A DNA stretch of 64,000 nucleotides, taken from the NCBI GenBank assembly GCA_019055375.1, contig JAHQIW010004752.1:186001-250000 (forward strand). Reading direction: 5' to 3'. Made by a program: the position numbers and the translations under genes. This stretch comes from Parelaphostrongylus tenuis (taxonomy: Eukaryota; Nematoda; Chromadorea; Rhabditida; Metastrongylidae). A model generated the notes under the pieces. That model ran no database searches, was not told where the DNA came from, and saw only the letters and a list, made by a program, of their open reading frames with translations. Below, piece by piece: positions 14,801 through 29,800 of the stretch (within the stretch, counting starts at the first letter, position 1; the number at the start of each line of letters is the position of its first letter).

Positions 14801-17800
14801 TAAAACATACATAGCTCAAGACAATATGCTGTGCCTCGAGAGAAAAGTTCATTAGTTAAAATTTAAGCCAGAACTCCAGGCATCTATGAGAATTTGTTTG
14901 TACTAACGGATAGTGTAGTAAATAAAAAACATTCATTTTGAACATTTTGAATTGATATTCAGCTATGTATTGTAATCCACAGCCTATGCACGATTCAATG
15001 AAGGTTTGACGTCCTGATGACTAGCATTAATAGGCGGCGTCGCGCCCTCGTTTGCGCGACAGTCGGACAGGGCGGCATCTGCATGTCCGTGCACGCATGT
15101 CTGACTATCTGCCTGCTTTCCTACAAGAGGCGACGCCGCCATTACAATAGCTGAGTGAGATTTGACGTTGTGCGGTCAGCATCAAAAAAATTTTTATGGT
15201 CCCCAAAGGGTTAGGGTTACGGGGTTCATGGCGATCACTTACTATGTTTGACAGTCCGCGTTATGACCGTGGATTGCCACCACGAACAACTGTCGACTGT
15301 TACGCTGAATTAAAAAGAGCTCCGTTTTCAAAACTTACCAGCAGAGATACACGTAGGCGTTTGTTTTACAAAAAAAAACATTGCTCCTACTCAATTCAAA
15401 GCGGTTAGCTAATATCCCAAGTTTTAGAATGGCATTGTATGCAGATATTCAATTCAACAGATGCCATCATCAATTGAAATTCCATCACACCCCAAAATTT
15501 CAAAAACAAGAGCGATTCATATTTGCAAAAAAAGTAGACAAATAATGTTACTTATTTTGAATATCAAACAATGACTTAACTTATATTTCTAATTCTCCTC
15601 GTAATTATCGTTTATATTCATGCCGGCAGAATCGTTTCTAACTGAGATTTTCAACATCACACAGTACTTTTTCGAAGCTATGATGGATATTGTCAAAAGA
15701 GATGGAGTAAGAATTACTAAGAATTGAAAATAAGGAGAAAAAAAGTAGGATCAAGAATAGATAAAAGTTACTAAGAATCACTAAAATGATAAATAATATT
15801 TTCCAGTAAGGACCGCTCTTATCTATGGAATTTTAGGGTAATACTTAATATTTTAAGAAGACACTGACATATTTCAATGTGCGAAAATTTTTGAACTCAT
15901 ATAGCATTCCCGTCCGGTATAGCATAACAAAATCTTCATGAGGTAATTGTGCTAGCTAACAGCAATGTATGACAAATAGTTTATTTACCTGAGCATTTTC
16001 TGGCAATTCATCAGTCCCCTCTTTTGACCACGTAATTACGGCTGATGGATCGCCCGTCACCTAATGCAAATAAATCTTAGTAGAAATTGACAGCCTAAAG
16101 AAATAAAACAAAGTAAAAACGACAAAAGTATCTCTCACCTTGCAATCAAACCACGCTCTATCACCAACGTTCACCGATTCAGAGGAAACATCAAGCAAAA
16201 CTTGGATAATGGTATCCGGAACTAGAAAAAGGGATGTCGACACAAAGTCGTAAAGGTGAAAATACTTATAACAATGAAAAAAATCATTGATAATTCAGTA
16301 CTGACCAAATATTTGAGCATCCACGTAGCCCTCAATGACATCGCTATCGAATGTCACCTTGCACATATACATTCCAGCAGCAGAGTCATCAAAATCTTTG
16401 ATTCTAGAAAAGTTTTGAAGAAATATTTGTAAAATCATTCGCTAAAATCATTCTTGTAGTAATTCGTAACACCTATTATTCATTAATCTATGCACTGCTC
16501 AATAATTCATGGCCTTTCCCTAATAAGACAAACACATCTTTATTATAGTACAACGAAGACTCTCCACTGCACTTCTAATGAATGTTCAAGAGCTTGGGTC
16601 TTGAAAAACTCAAAGGAAAAAACTTACGTCTCATTATCGCGCTTATATTTCGTAGAACAGAGCTCTCACTCTTAAGTATTAATAATCATTCGATAGTGTA
16701 AATTTCAAAAATTCCAATAATGTGTTTCTTTCTCGTACAATGTTCTCTTACAGCGCTGCAGCAGAAGAATTGTGTTTCCCACACGTGTATTTTTCTAGAG
16801 TTCAACCGACACACTACCACTAACCATTCGATAGTGTTAGTTTCGCGCTTTCAAGTTGTGCTCACTTTCTGCAAAGACCGTTTTTATTGCACTGCAGCAA
16901 GAAAATGAGATTGAGCTTTAAAAACGCCTCGCGTTGCTCATTGGCTAGGATGTACCAGTGGCTGCGACCGATAGCGCGATCGATAGACCGCTCAGGCTTG
17001 ATTCACATGAGGAGTGTAATTTTGTTATTTAGTTCGGGTTTTTTCTCTACTCTGATAAAAATCCAGAGAAAACATATGACTCTCTTTGTTCCTCTACACG
17101 TTCATGTGCTTTTTGGGTACTGTTCTATTATGGCGGCGTCACTTGAGGCCTTGGTAGAAACGTATTTTTTGCTTTTCAAAACGTTTTTGTAATTTATCGA
17201 TAACTCAAATCAAGTGAGTTCCAGTGGCATGTATAACTTTTCAACTAGCTTATTTTTGACGCCATACCAGCCAAAACAAGATTTTGTTCTTCATTCGAAG
17301 ACTTCTCACTGGATAAAAGTTTTGTTCTAATGAACTTTGATCGTTAACTAAAGAAAATTTTATAAATTATAATGGTATGTTTGGTCTTCGGAAAGAACTT
17401 CTTCGAGCTTTGTAACGAGCGGAAGAATGCTGGGTTTCACACATAGTGAACACTTCTAGTCGGCTACGGTGTGTGTACAGCTGTAATACCAAAGACCAAA
17501 CACATTTTTATTGGAAAGATTTGCTCTATCTAATGGTTAAAGTTTTGTTTTAAAAACTTTTATCAGACGAGAAATCTTCAAATGTGGAACAAAATCTCAC
17601 TTTGACTGCTGCGGCGTTATAAACAGGCAACATGAGAAATAAAATATACCTTCAAAATTCACTTGATTTGAGCTATCGATAAACTACAGAAACTTTCTGC
17701 AAAAGCAAAAAATACGTTTTCACCGAAGGTCTCAAGTGGCGCTGCCATAATAGAATAGTACCGCTTTTTGTGCTTGAGTTTGAGCCTTAGGCTCCGTGGC

Positions 17801-20800
17801 GGGCTTACTTGGCAATATAAAATAAAATTCAAAAATCTAAGCTCTAGAAAGTATAATTAGGATTCTTGCACAATTCCAATATCAAAAACCTTGAAATATC
17901 TAGGAAACTGGAAAAACCTTCAAATAAATAATAAAAATCTTTGCGATGAAGCGCGACGGGTGTGAAACACAAATTTGATAACCTGCTTCAGCGCTGTAAA
18001 GAGGTCCTTCCAAAAACAAATACATTTCCTGAATCTGCAAGAATTACGCTGTCCAACGTTCTCTGGTAGTCCAAGAGGAGAATTGTGTTCTGCGAAAGCT
18101 ACGCGTGATAACGCACGGTAACGCCCAACGAGTATGGAACACAATATTATTTTCCCTGCTAAAGCGCTGAGACTAGCAACCTTCCTGAAAAACAAGTTCG
18201 TTTTTGAACTTTCCGACTTTTACGCTGCCCAATGGTTAACGATTGTTAAGGACAAAAGCTCTGTTGAGAGAAATTCAAGCACGACAATGAGCGTATGTCT
18301 GACAAAATAGCCGAAGTGTGTTGGTACACTATTAGAACACCACGAATTATTGCAGAAGTCACTTATAATCTTTACTAACTTTAACGATACTATTGAATGC
18401 GCATAGTGCATCTTCTGAAGATTGCTCGTTGTGGGAATAATTTTTTATCTGTAGATGAACAAATTTTTGTAAATTATCACTAGTAACCATCAGTCCGAAT
18501 GGACGTACAGCAGTCGTTATTAGCCGTAACCCCAGCTATCGATTGTTGCGCATATGAGAATGACGAGAGTCATGAACTTACTCTAGTTTGTTTCCATTAG
18601 GGAGAGCATTAGGAGGTAGATCTCCATCCACACGAGACCACTCAACCTGAAATTGTCTTTGACAAGATCAAAGATATCAAATTATCCTGAACCGGTAAAA
18701 GAGGGTGAGCAGCGCACTGGTACTTTTGCTGATCATTACACGAAAGAACTGATCTTTTCAGGCGCTCCTTGAACATCGTCCTAAGGCCATCTATCCTCCC
18801 ATCACTTCGCAGTCAAAAATTGAGCGCAAGATGTGTCTGGGACCAACTCACTCCTTCTAACTTGGAACGGTTCCGATTTTAGGAAGAATCGATTTGGCGA
18901 GCATTTAGCTACGTTTAATAGGAAAACAAATATCTTAAAGTACGAGCCGAATCTACACACAAAAGTTGGAAGAATTGGTAGATGTGAGAAAACGAATGAA
19001 ATGCAAGAGGTGATGAAATGCCGCAGCATGACATATGTTGGCGTTGTAATGTAAAAAAATCTCTAAAAACCAAATATCACCTTTGATCCGGGCACAGAAT
19101 AGATGGGACAAGTGAACGAGGCGTCAGATTTCTCATCGAATTTTACCACCTGAGCATCTAAAGAGTAAAGTTCATCTCAACAGATGAAGCTTCAAATAAA
19201 ACGAACCTTAAACGTAAGAGTACACTTGCAACATTGCAATTTTTTTAAACTTGCATCCTCATTTGACTTTTATAGAAGTAAGTGATTTTGAGAAATCAAA
19301 AACAAAGTAAGTTCCTTGTATTGCCGTAAATTAAAATTTTGAATTTTGACGTACGAAACTCTGTATTACTTATTAAGTAATTTTGAGAGGTTCTCAATTG
19401 CTTCTACTCAAAACGCATGCCAGGCTGGTCGCTAATTATTACTGAATTACGGCTCCATTTTCATATATCTAAACAGTAATAAATTTTCTCCTTCAACGCC
19501 ACATTATTATATGCCTATGCGACATCTATTTTATGCACTTTACTGAATATGACTCGACTATAGTTTAAATCGTGCTTCTGAGAAATTTTGAATTCGAATG
19601 TCGCAACAGCGATTTCAACAATTTCTGAGAGTTCAAGCTCAATTGTATGACTTATTCAGTTAGTATTGGCCACTTATTAGAGCATTTCCATTACCATATG
19701 TGTCACTGCTTATGCCGCTAAATATTCACCGACTTGATCGGGCCCTACTAAAGCCTCTATTTGCCCTCACACCCCGACAGGCTCACCCAGAGGCCTCTAT
19801 TAGCTTGGAAGACAAGAGAAGTTACATAGTTTATGCGGCCCTTCATTTCATCGTTAAATGGTGAAAATTTATCCATATCCGACGGGGTCACACTATGTTG
19901 TGCAGTTAGATAAATACACGGGAAATTCGTTGGGCGCGTTTAGCGCAGTGGTTAGATAAGTCCTGAAATAAACTCGTGGTCGTTGGTTCGATCTCTCGTC
20001 TAAGTTCACCAAGTTGTCCCTTCCTCTAGGATCAACAAATTGGTACCAGATCGCCTGAGAGAGTAGCAGCACCGACTGCATACATCGGTACACCACCGTT
20101 AGCCATTGTGAAGGCCAGATATGCAATGTGGTCACTCCCAAGAACTGTTAGTGGAGTGGAGTACATAGTGCAAACTCCACGAAATGAGCAACGCCGAGAG
20201 CATTTCTTACTATTTTTTAAGCTGTAATAGTGGGGTTTTACCGAAATAGATATAAGAGATATACTCAGATGTAACTCGCTGATTTTTCTTTCTTACTATA
20301 TGAGAAACAGGATCAAAAATCACTTAGATGCGAGCACATGGTAACTTAGGTACCATTACTTATGAAAGGTTAGCGAAATTCAACGCATCAAATTTTGCAA
20401 GGGCATTTTCTAAATCCACCTGCGCCTTTTCATGTGGACAGTTTGAATTCGATATACATTTACCCCGCTATCTTCGCTCCAGAAAACTCCAGGTATTTTC
20501 CTGAGTGATCTCCCAGATAAAGATCTTTTAATTTAGGTATAAGCATCTAGAAAAGTTAATAATAATAGCGGTTATGAAACGATATACTGAAGATCAGATT
20601 TTGTGCATAACTATACGGCTTTGAATGAACTAAAAAAACTTCTTTTGCCTACTATTTTGCCCGCTGTATCCTACACTGACGGCCGTGTAAGCACTTCCGA
20701 TAACAACTCCGTTGTCGTCCTCGACATTGCATCGATATACGCCGAAATCGTTTGATGGATCGGCGCTCTTGATACTAAGCGTGGCCTCACTGCCAAGCTT

Positions 20801-23800
20801 CCGAACAATATTTCCTCCTCGCAACAATGCCCATTCAAAGTTTTCGCCATTCTTAGCGCCTAAACTTAAGTGGAGTCGATTGTGCAAACATCATAAAAGG
20901 TACCATGAAGGTTAACCGTAATAGTGATTCAGAAAATCAACATCGAGTGCTGACAGTATGAGAAGTGCGCATTAAGCACCGTACTCGACATTCCCACAAA
21001 GCGTCTGATGACTGCATATTATCTACTTGGAATACGCGGAGGATTGCCTTTGGTCTTATTAAAATTCTAGAAAGTGAGTTTCTTCTCACATTCTTAGGCC
21101 ATCAGACTTTATAGGAATGTTAAGAACGTTTCTATAACTGTTAGTGTATCCTAGCTTTGTTAATAGCAAACGTAAATAATGTAAAAGTTGGTTGTTAGAA
21201 TTCTGAGACGAGTCGACAGTGCAGCTTACCTTACACATGGACGGAGTAGTCTCTTGATCGGCACACGACTCACACCATCGCAAACGATGATGATATCGAT
21301 AACGATCGAGAGTACGATTAATGCATGTCGATTCATGGACACACACCGTACAACAATAAGAAAGTGACGGTTCTTACACATAGGGCATCATCATTATGTC
21401 ATATCAATCATTGAAGAAAAAGACTATTAGCTTGGTAAGCTTGTTTCTGCTTATCAACAGCTATCGAAATGCAAGCAAAATGAGATGAAGCAATAGACTA
21501 CCTATCTACTTAAGAATTTAGCAACAAGCCATACAGATAGTTATATAAATACCTTCGTCACATATTTTACTTCAAAACTATTGCTCGAAAGAAAGCGCTC
21601 TTAGCACTCATTGTTTGAAAATTTCTGAATGAAAAAGCTGTTCCTATAATTAGGCTAAATCCACTTATAGAGTTATTTTGTTTGATGAGTGTCCATTGAT
21701 ATGAATCTACATGCCCTTCCCTTTTGACGATGTGATTGAGATGGGGAATTCTTCAAGGAAACAGAACCGAGTGATGAGCGCTGCATTACGACGATTTTGT
21801 AAACGGAATGAGCATAATCGTAGTTTGTATACTCGTCTGTGCAGTAGTAGATTCCTCGATCATATACGGTAACAAATAGAAGATGAAGATATTCCGACGA
21901 TCCAATCACTCGTGCATCGGTGAGATTTTGAGTGTGCCACCATAAAATGCGCGATTTTGGATCTGAAGCAAGTGTTAATGCAAGCACAGAAGAAGAAAAA
22001 GCAAAGAAAAAGAATGAAGAGAAAGATCACGTGCAACAGACACTTCTAGTACACATGGACGACATCACTGAGACTATTCAGTCGCGTCTGATTATTGGTC
22101 ATCGCCAATCTCTGATCGCGACTTTACTCCGATGACGACCAAAGCTAATCACGAATGGATGGCTATCTCGATTGTTAATGTTATTCAACAAATCACAACA
22201 GTTCGCAGAAATGTGCTGATCATTTCGATCTACAAGAATGTCATCAAAACATTGAATAGTCGGCCATTTGAAAATTTTTATTGTATTTATTTTGAAGAAC
22301 TAACTCGAAGGAGAAACGACTTTTGAGGGGTACACTACGCTGCGAAATATGCCCTCAAATAAACTCGTATCATCCAATCGTAAGACCAAAATTCAAAGCT
22401 CAATGGTGCAAGATCAAAATACGATCAAAGTTAACATTTATTGAGGAATCAGTATTCAGGAAAGACGCGGTGAAGTGGTCCTTTACATCACAGTTCCCTT
22501 GTTCGGTTAGGCTTTTTATGAGCCCCAAAAAAGGATTTGAAGCGAAAAAGGTAGGGTTTGGAAGGTGAAATACTGAGTCAATCAGTTGGCAAATTCATTG
22601 AAATTTACGCACTCAATCGTGAAGAGTCTAGAGCGCTATGGACATTACAGTGCTTGTATTATACGGGACGGGCTAAGCTAAATGACGATCACTCTTTATG
22701 TCAAGCATCCACAAAATCTTGATGATTCTATAGAATGCTTTGATAGTCAGCCAAACCACTGACTGTCGATTAACGTGAAAATTTGCTAAATATTTCAGAA
22801 CTCAACAAAACCCGACTATTCTCGATGACTTTGCTGTTTGATCGAATTTGCACACAACATTCCGATAGGACAAGAGACGAGAAACTGATCACTATATTAG
22901 AGACAGAAAGCAAAGCGGATAAGCGACGTTATAAACTCGCAGTGTAACTAACGTACCTTCTACAGTACATTGCAATACAATAGAATCACCCTGAGCAACA
23001 ATTCGTACCCGTGGCGGCTCGATTTCAACCTGAACGATAGGCTTGGACTGTCTAATTTCAAAATATCACCTGACCCACTACTTATTAGAACAGCATTATT
23101 TCCCGACTTGTATTACCTATTCGAAAACTTTTTCATAAAATGTGTATTTTCAAGAACTAGCACGAGGATTGATATATAATACCCTAAATCGATGGGTTGA
23201 CATTTGGATGACTTCTCCTTCCGCAGAGTCTGGACGTGCTATGCCATTATGAATTGTTCAGTTAATATTTCCTATATCTACTGAAAATCTAATGCAAACA
23301 CAATTGTCTTTTTGGCAAAGAAGATCCGCCGTTCAAATTTTCAAGTTGGAAAGGTCACCGTGTGTCGTCAAATTGAGAACACCGGACCTTCTTCAGACTA
23401 GTAAATCAATTTGAGATAAGGCATTTTATGGAAGATTTTATAGCTGAGGTGCCACATGGTGTCAGTTTAAGTTCACATGACAAAAACCTAGATAGAATTG
23501 GCTTCGATTTGTGGACGTTCAAATACACCTCTTCAAAAGTGGTTATATCATGAAATGGTATCAAGAGCCAACTAATAAAACCGAACATGCACACTTTTTC
23601 TCTCATCCTTTACGTACGAAATAAGAACTTATCCGGACTGAACAGTTACAAGTGTCTGCAGGGAAAGAGAGAAGAGAAACGATTCACTCTATTTAGCTAG
23701 CTATTTAGCTATTTAGCTACGACAAATAGCCAGCTGAAATGGGTACAAAAGAACACCCACTGAGGTCAGGTCAAAAAGAGATAGCTAGCCTCTATATCGA

Positions 23801-26800
23801 CAACAATGGTACTTCAAACCCGAAAATGAAGATGGCCTTCGAAACTACCTTTATAACAAATGAAGTAAGGCTTGATATCGAAAGGTGGCTGAAAAGGTGT
23901 GGTCTCGCAAAATCACTAAGATCTATAAAATTTCCACCTAACACATTACGTCACCATATGGTTCAGAACCGCCCAAATGACCACCTATGTACCACTTAAT
24001 AGAAAGTTTGCTGCTATATCCTAGTGGTTAAGGAGGCTGCTTGACTCCGAGTGCTACGTACCTAATTTCTTCTAAGGCATGTTGAAATGAACACATAGGA
24101 CAGAAAGGCATAGCGGTGACGACTTTGAGATACTTGGATACTTCGGTTCTTGGGCAATCCGTTTTCACGAATTGTATGAACTTCAGCACATTTTGCATTC
24201 GTTTCTTCTTCTCGCGATTGTTGTCCATAGTGATGGTTTGATTCGAGCATGGCAGCCGGCTTGAGTTTCATACCATGATCTGAGAAACGTCTGCAGGAGC
24301 GAATGCACTTGTTCGATTTTTCGTAGCAGCACGTCCGCTCAAGGTGTAGATAGTCGTCCTCGGAGACGGGTCTATTCACGTAGAGTCCACACTACAGTTC
24401 GCTTCGTCCATCTTTCGCTTGCTTTTTTCTACAAAATGACTAACCCAGCTATGTTCCGATATCGATGTAAATTCTTCTGGATGACAAAAATGAGACAGGC
24501 CCTAAAGATCTCAATGTGCACGTCGGCTAAGCATTGTGAATGACGACTAGATTTCCGAAGACATCGTTCAAGCGCTCTGTGAGTTCTTCACAGTAGTCTT
24601 AATGTAGTCGAACTATCAGCCCACGCCTCTGCTGCATAGCAGAGCATTATAAGTGTTGAATCGAAAAGGTTTATTCCTAGGTCCGTCGTTTAGTCGGTGG
24701 TTTCTTTGAAAGGCCCAAATGTGGCCCATGTGCTCTCTTTCTTTTCTCAAGTGCCTTATGTTATTCTCCATGTTCACGAAGCGCTTAAGGGACACGTACA
24801 GAGTTGTCATCGGAGAGCAATTCACTTCGATTTGTTCACCACTGCATCATTAGTCTTTCATGAACTGGGTTTTCATAAGATTTATGCGTAATTCGATTTC
24901 CTTCCCTGCATCGTTGAGTTTCTAGAGATTTGCCTATGCTTCATTAGTACCTTCGAGAATATGACGTTGTCATCCTTCAAACGAAGGTTTGATTGTTCCA
25001 TTAATGCGTTATACCGTTCTCATCAAAATTAAGCGACTTCATTACCCACAGCAGTGCGGCGATGTAGTTTGGCGAAATCGCATCGTCTTGTCGAGACCCT
25101 TACCTGATGGGTACGGTATGGGGGTAAATGATAAAGCTATGTTTTCAGTACGATTTTGATCACAGTCCGATAAAGCTCTTTGTAGGATGTGTCCACTTCT
25201 TGATCAACGATCGCTGATAACACTGCGTTTGTTTCGACGCCATCAAGTGTTTTTTATAATTGATAAAAGTTAAGACTGAGGGCAAGTGGTGTTTCCAATA
25301 GATTTTTATGATCCTCGACATGGTTAGGACGTGATCCATGCAGCGAAATCTTTATTGACCTGCTTGTCTTAATAAGCCGAGAGATAATCTTCGTAGAATG
25401 CTTGTAAAACACACTAAACAAGCAGGTAAAACGATAGTTATAAAGGTCACTTCGGTCACCCTTTTTGCGAAGGTTAACTGCGCGACTCCTTCCACTTGTC
25501 TGGAATTTTTCCTTTTGAATGTAAGATGTCATGAGCTGCGAGAAGTACACGTAGATTACGGCCTGCAGCTCTCAGAAAGTCCCAGTCTATCTCATATCCA
25601 AATAGTATTAGAATTCCTATGGTGCAAGTCAAATGCTTCGGCTTGGGAGATTCTCAAGGTTCTCTGAATAAATTTCAAGAGCCCATGTTTAAACAGAAGG
25701 CAACAGTGTCCGAACTTGACAAATAATATGACACCTTATTTCAGACGACTTTCTAGTTCAAGTAATGCTCATTATTCTTTGAGTGAAACAACACCGTTAG
25801 TTTTCTCGTATATTAGTGTTTTGAACGGTAAGTTTTGCATCACAGGCGAACATTCGAGTTGATTTTCCATTAGATTTCCACTAGATATAACATATATTAA
25901 CTGAATAGCTAGATATGGTATGGTGTAGTACGTCTAGTCTGTGGAAGATGGAATCGCCACATCATCATCTATCGATTATCAAGAAGATATATCACTTCGT
26001 GCAAGTACTTAGAAAAGGATGGATTGTGAGATAATTTTTATTGTTCACGGCGAGGCTTAGTGAATGTTGATATTTCGACTGAACTATTATAAGTGTTTTA
26101 TAGAAAGCAGATGGCGAGTGTGAGGCACTCTGATCCTTCTATAAAACATTTCTGGATATATTAACGACTACATTTGCAGTGAGATTTATCCTTTGCATGC
26201 AAAATAGCATGTTAGTCTATACAGTGCTAGTTTTATTCCAATTTTAGATATCCGAAGCCAACTGAATGCGAACATAGTCATGTCTTCGCACAGGAACCTT
26301 CAATTATTCATAAATATTTTTCAAGCGCTGAATTCTTAACTGATTGAATTGATTCCTTCTCATAAGCAAAGAACGGTATCTGTGAATTTGAAAAAACTAA
26401 ACAATTGCCAATACAATCAAAATTAATTCAATTAACCGAACAGCTCTCACTTTTACGTCATCGGTAGTGTCTGTGGTCGAGTAGACTTGTACGGAACTGG
26501 ACGCAATCAGCTCATTGTTACGGTATCCTCGACATTCGTATTCTCCCGCATAGGAATTCTGAGCAGAGTTTGAGACAATAGCATGGATATCGACTTTTCA
26601 AAAGCCTCAGAAATAACAAAAACTAAAGGCTATCAGTGATCTATTTGTCAAGTAAACGATATACGTGGTTTCTGCTCTTCAAAGTTCTGCTGTAAATAAA
26701 AACACGTAAAGATGTACACGAAATTATGTGAGTGCAAGATGCTTTCAGTTCAGATTGCACTTTGACCACTGGTCTATAAGTGAATACTTTTTGCTTGTTC

Positions 26801-29800
26801 TTCAGCAAATATTAGTGAGTGTGCCCAACAGAGTTTTACAAAGTAGTTAAATCAATTATTCCAATATTGCCTACTGTTATGTTTATAGACGTTGTATTCC
26901 CTCAAAATACTCTGACGATTAATTATAGAGCAATGCTTACGATCTTTGCTGGTCCCATAGCAGAACAGAGCTCTATTGGTAAAGCCAAAATCGTGCTCAG
27001 CGCACTCAAAAGACCAATTGGCAACATTTGAAAAAGACAATGCCGTCAAAATTCAGCAACGGTGATGGTCTCGCCAAAAGCGCGGATTCACGCCACACAC
27101 GTACACATACACAAACACACACACACAACGTGTACACACACACACACACACACACATACAACGTACACCACATACACCTAAACACACAAACACACACACG
27201 TACACACACTACACCCACCCACCCACACACACACTCAAGCACACATGCATGCATACATACATACATACATACATACATACATACATACATACATACATAC
27301 ATACATACATACATACATACATACATACATACATACATACATACATACTACTACATACATACATACATACATACTACATACATACATACATACATACATC
27401 ATACATACATACATATATACACACTTGTGTAGTGTAATTGAGATGGCACGCCGCTCAACTAATCACCTCAGCGTATCATCAACAAGCATTGATACTGAGG
27501 GTATAGTTGTTAGAGACATAAACAGAGTTTTTGAACTGCTTGAAGATTGAAGGTTACGTAGCAAATGTCCGCGAAATAATCCAGTTGTTTGATTGAGTAC
27601 CGTGCCCCTACTCTTCTTAGTTATAAACTTGAAGTGTAAACGTCCTAAAAATGAGCAAATATCTTTGGTCGTTTATAAGTGAAAATATTCAGAATTACTT
27701 ACTAGTAGCATCGAAAACATCATATGGGTCAGTACATAATCGTACTAATTTGAGTTACGATTGAAAACGCTGCTGGGACTTGATGGATGATATGAGACAT
27801 AAAACGAAAAAGGTAGTCTCATTGCAGCATGGCAGAATCCTCGGAGCACCGACAAATTTAGAGTTTTCTATTACTAGATGAAAGAGCACTCAAGTAAGTC
27901 ACAAAGCTTGTGCCGTTTTACAGAGTGTGCCAGTTCATCCATTCCGCAAAGTTTTCGTCCTCTATAAATTTTCATTTAACTATGTCACCTATTGCCCCAC
28001 TGATTATCAAGCGTCTTTGATGCTGTTTAATAAAATCTTTTCATCCTCGCTGTGCACCAGAATCCTCCAGAGAGCTAAACTTGTTCTACACGCCAGTTCA
28101 TAATACTCATCTGAATTCTGACCTTTCACCTTATAATGAGCCACGAAGCCTCACCCCTAAAAGTTTCAAAGTTGTTAATATCTATTTTATTTTCGCTTTA
28201 CAGCGCTCTAAGAAAGCTGCTCAAAAAAAAGTGCCGTGTTGGATTGGCCGAGGTTCAAGGTATCGAATGAGTACCAAGTATACGAGAGAAACCAAAGTTG
28301 CCATACGGTTGAAAAAATGCCTTGAGATAATAGAAAAAACCAATAATTCTATTATTATCACGAGTGATCAATAAACGTTGTTACTGCATAGACAGACCTT
28401 GAAGCTAGGGAAATGCAGAAGTCCAGGCTCATTGTGCTCTTCTACATCAACTGGAAGCTGATCGTCGACCTAAACATTGGATAGTAAGAGGTGTTTTGAA
28501 ACTTAAAATGCAGCCGTGGGTTATTTGATACCTTGATCCATTCCAGCCGGTCAACCAATGAACTTCCAGTAGCCGTGCAAATTAATTCCGCCGGTTCACC
28601 TTGTTCGAACCATTGCGAAGATCCACCCAAGATCGACACCGTTGCCACTCTAGATGGCTCCACAACTGAATTATGTTAATCAAGAACAAACAATTTCTTT
28701 TTCCTTCCTTTCTTCCAGCCTCTCTCTTTTAGATGGTTTCATATAACAAAGTACTGGCGAAAATCGAAAAAATCCTAAGCTTTTCAATTATAAAGAAGCA
28801 TTAGAGTCACTTATTCCTTTGTTGATGTGTGACAAGTGAGAGATAAATATTTAAAACTTACGCACTGTGTAGAAATATTGGACAGTAAGTTGACATAAAA
28901 TGTTTTAGTTAATAATCGCCTAATGAGAAAATTTAACAAACTGAATTCAAGCGGACAACAGTTCCTTCATGCCACAAATTCTGTCTGCCTTTTTTATTTC
29001 TCGATGTAGCAAATTACTTACAAAATAAAAGAGAATTTTAGAGGAAAAGCTACCTTCGATATAAATGTTCTTTGTGGCGGTGGCATGGCTGCTTGATCCC
29101 TTACAAGTGTAAAGACCAGCGTTTCCGAGCCCAATCGCTGGATGTCGGATGAATTGCTCTGAGATTGTGACTGGTTTGTAGTCATCCGGTAAATCTCCAC
29201 GCTCTGGCCCTGGATCGTGAAGCCATTCTACCTGTATAATTCAATGATTCTCTAACGTGACCGATTCTACGAATAAAAACTGGTTCTTCAATCAAAATGT
29301 GATCTAACGACAACTTTTCTAGGCTACAAAGTTACTGAAATAATCCAACATTACGGGAAAACTTCAAAATTTAACCGCAAAGGTAATCGTAATCGAATTA
29401 CTTCCGGTCACCGAGCAACTTATCTAACAGGTTAATGCAAAATTACTCCTCATTATGGTGAATTTATTGAATAAAATAGAGACATAACAATGAAGGCAAG
29501 ATGAAAAACATCAACGGTGCTTGTGTTTGAAGATGATATGAAATAAATGCAAACCACTAGTCTTTGAAGTACAGGATATCCCATTTGTCTAAACATTTTT
29601 CGAAGCACTTCAATACTCTCTACGAGACGTACTTTCTAACATACGCTAAGCTCAGAAATATAAGTTAAGTCTTTCAAGGTTAGCCTTTTTGCTGAAGAAC
29701 CATTTTTCTGAGATTTTAGTATTTATTCAGCTATAGATTACGCCGATTCCAATACTGTACTAGTTTCTAGAAAAGTTTTCCTTATGCGGTGTAGCTGAAA

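Noticed and set aside
14495..14803. Plus-strand ORF of 102 codons over the Ig 16 exon
   Set aside because: It is the antisense shadow of the coding exon 14488-14754.
21211..21346. Possible extra exon ending TGTAAG|GTAAGC with [11 protein letters not shown]
   Set aside because: The donor is good, but no acceptor gives a phase that fits both neighbours, and the extended exon 21711-21962 already explains Ig 14.
24062..24379. Minus-strand ORF of 105 codons
   Set aside because: It lies at the edge of the RTE-type relic and has no recognisable motif or consistent frame with it.
27006..27432. ORFs of 60 to 134 codons on both strands reading HTYIHTYI or MYVCMYVC
   Set aside because: They are translations of the CA/CATA microsatellite and have no splice or family support.
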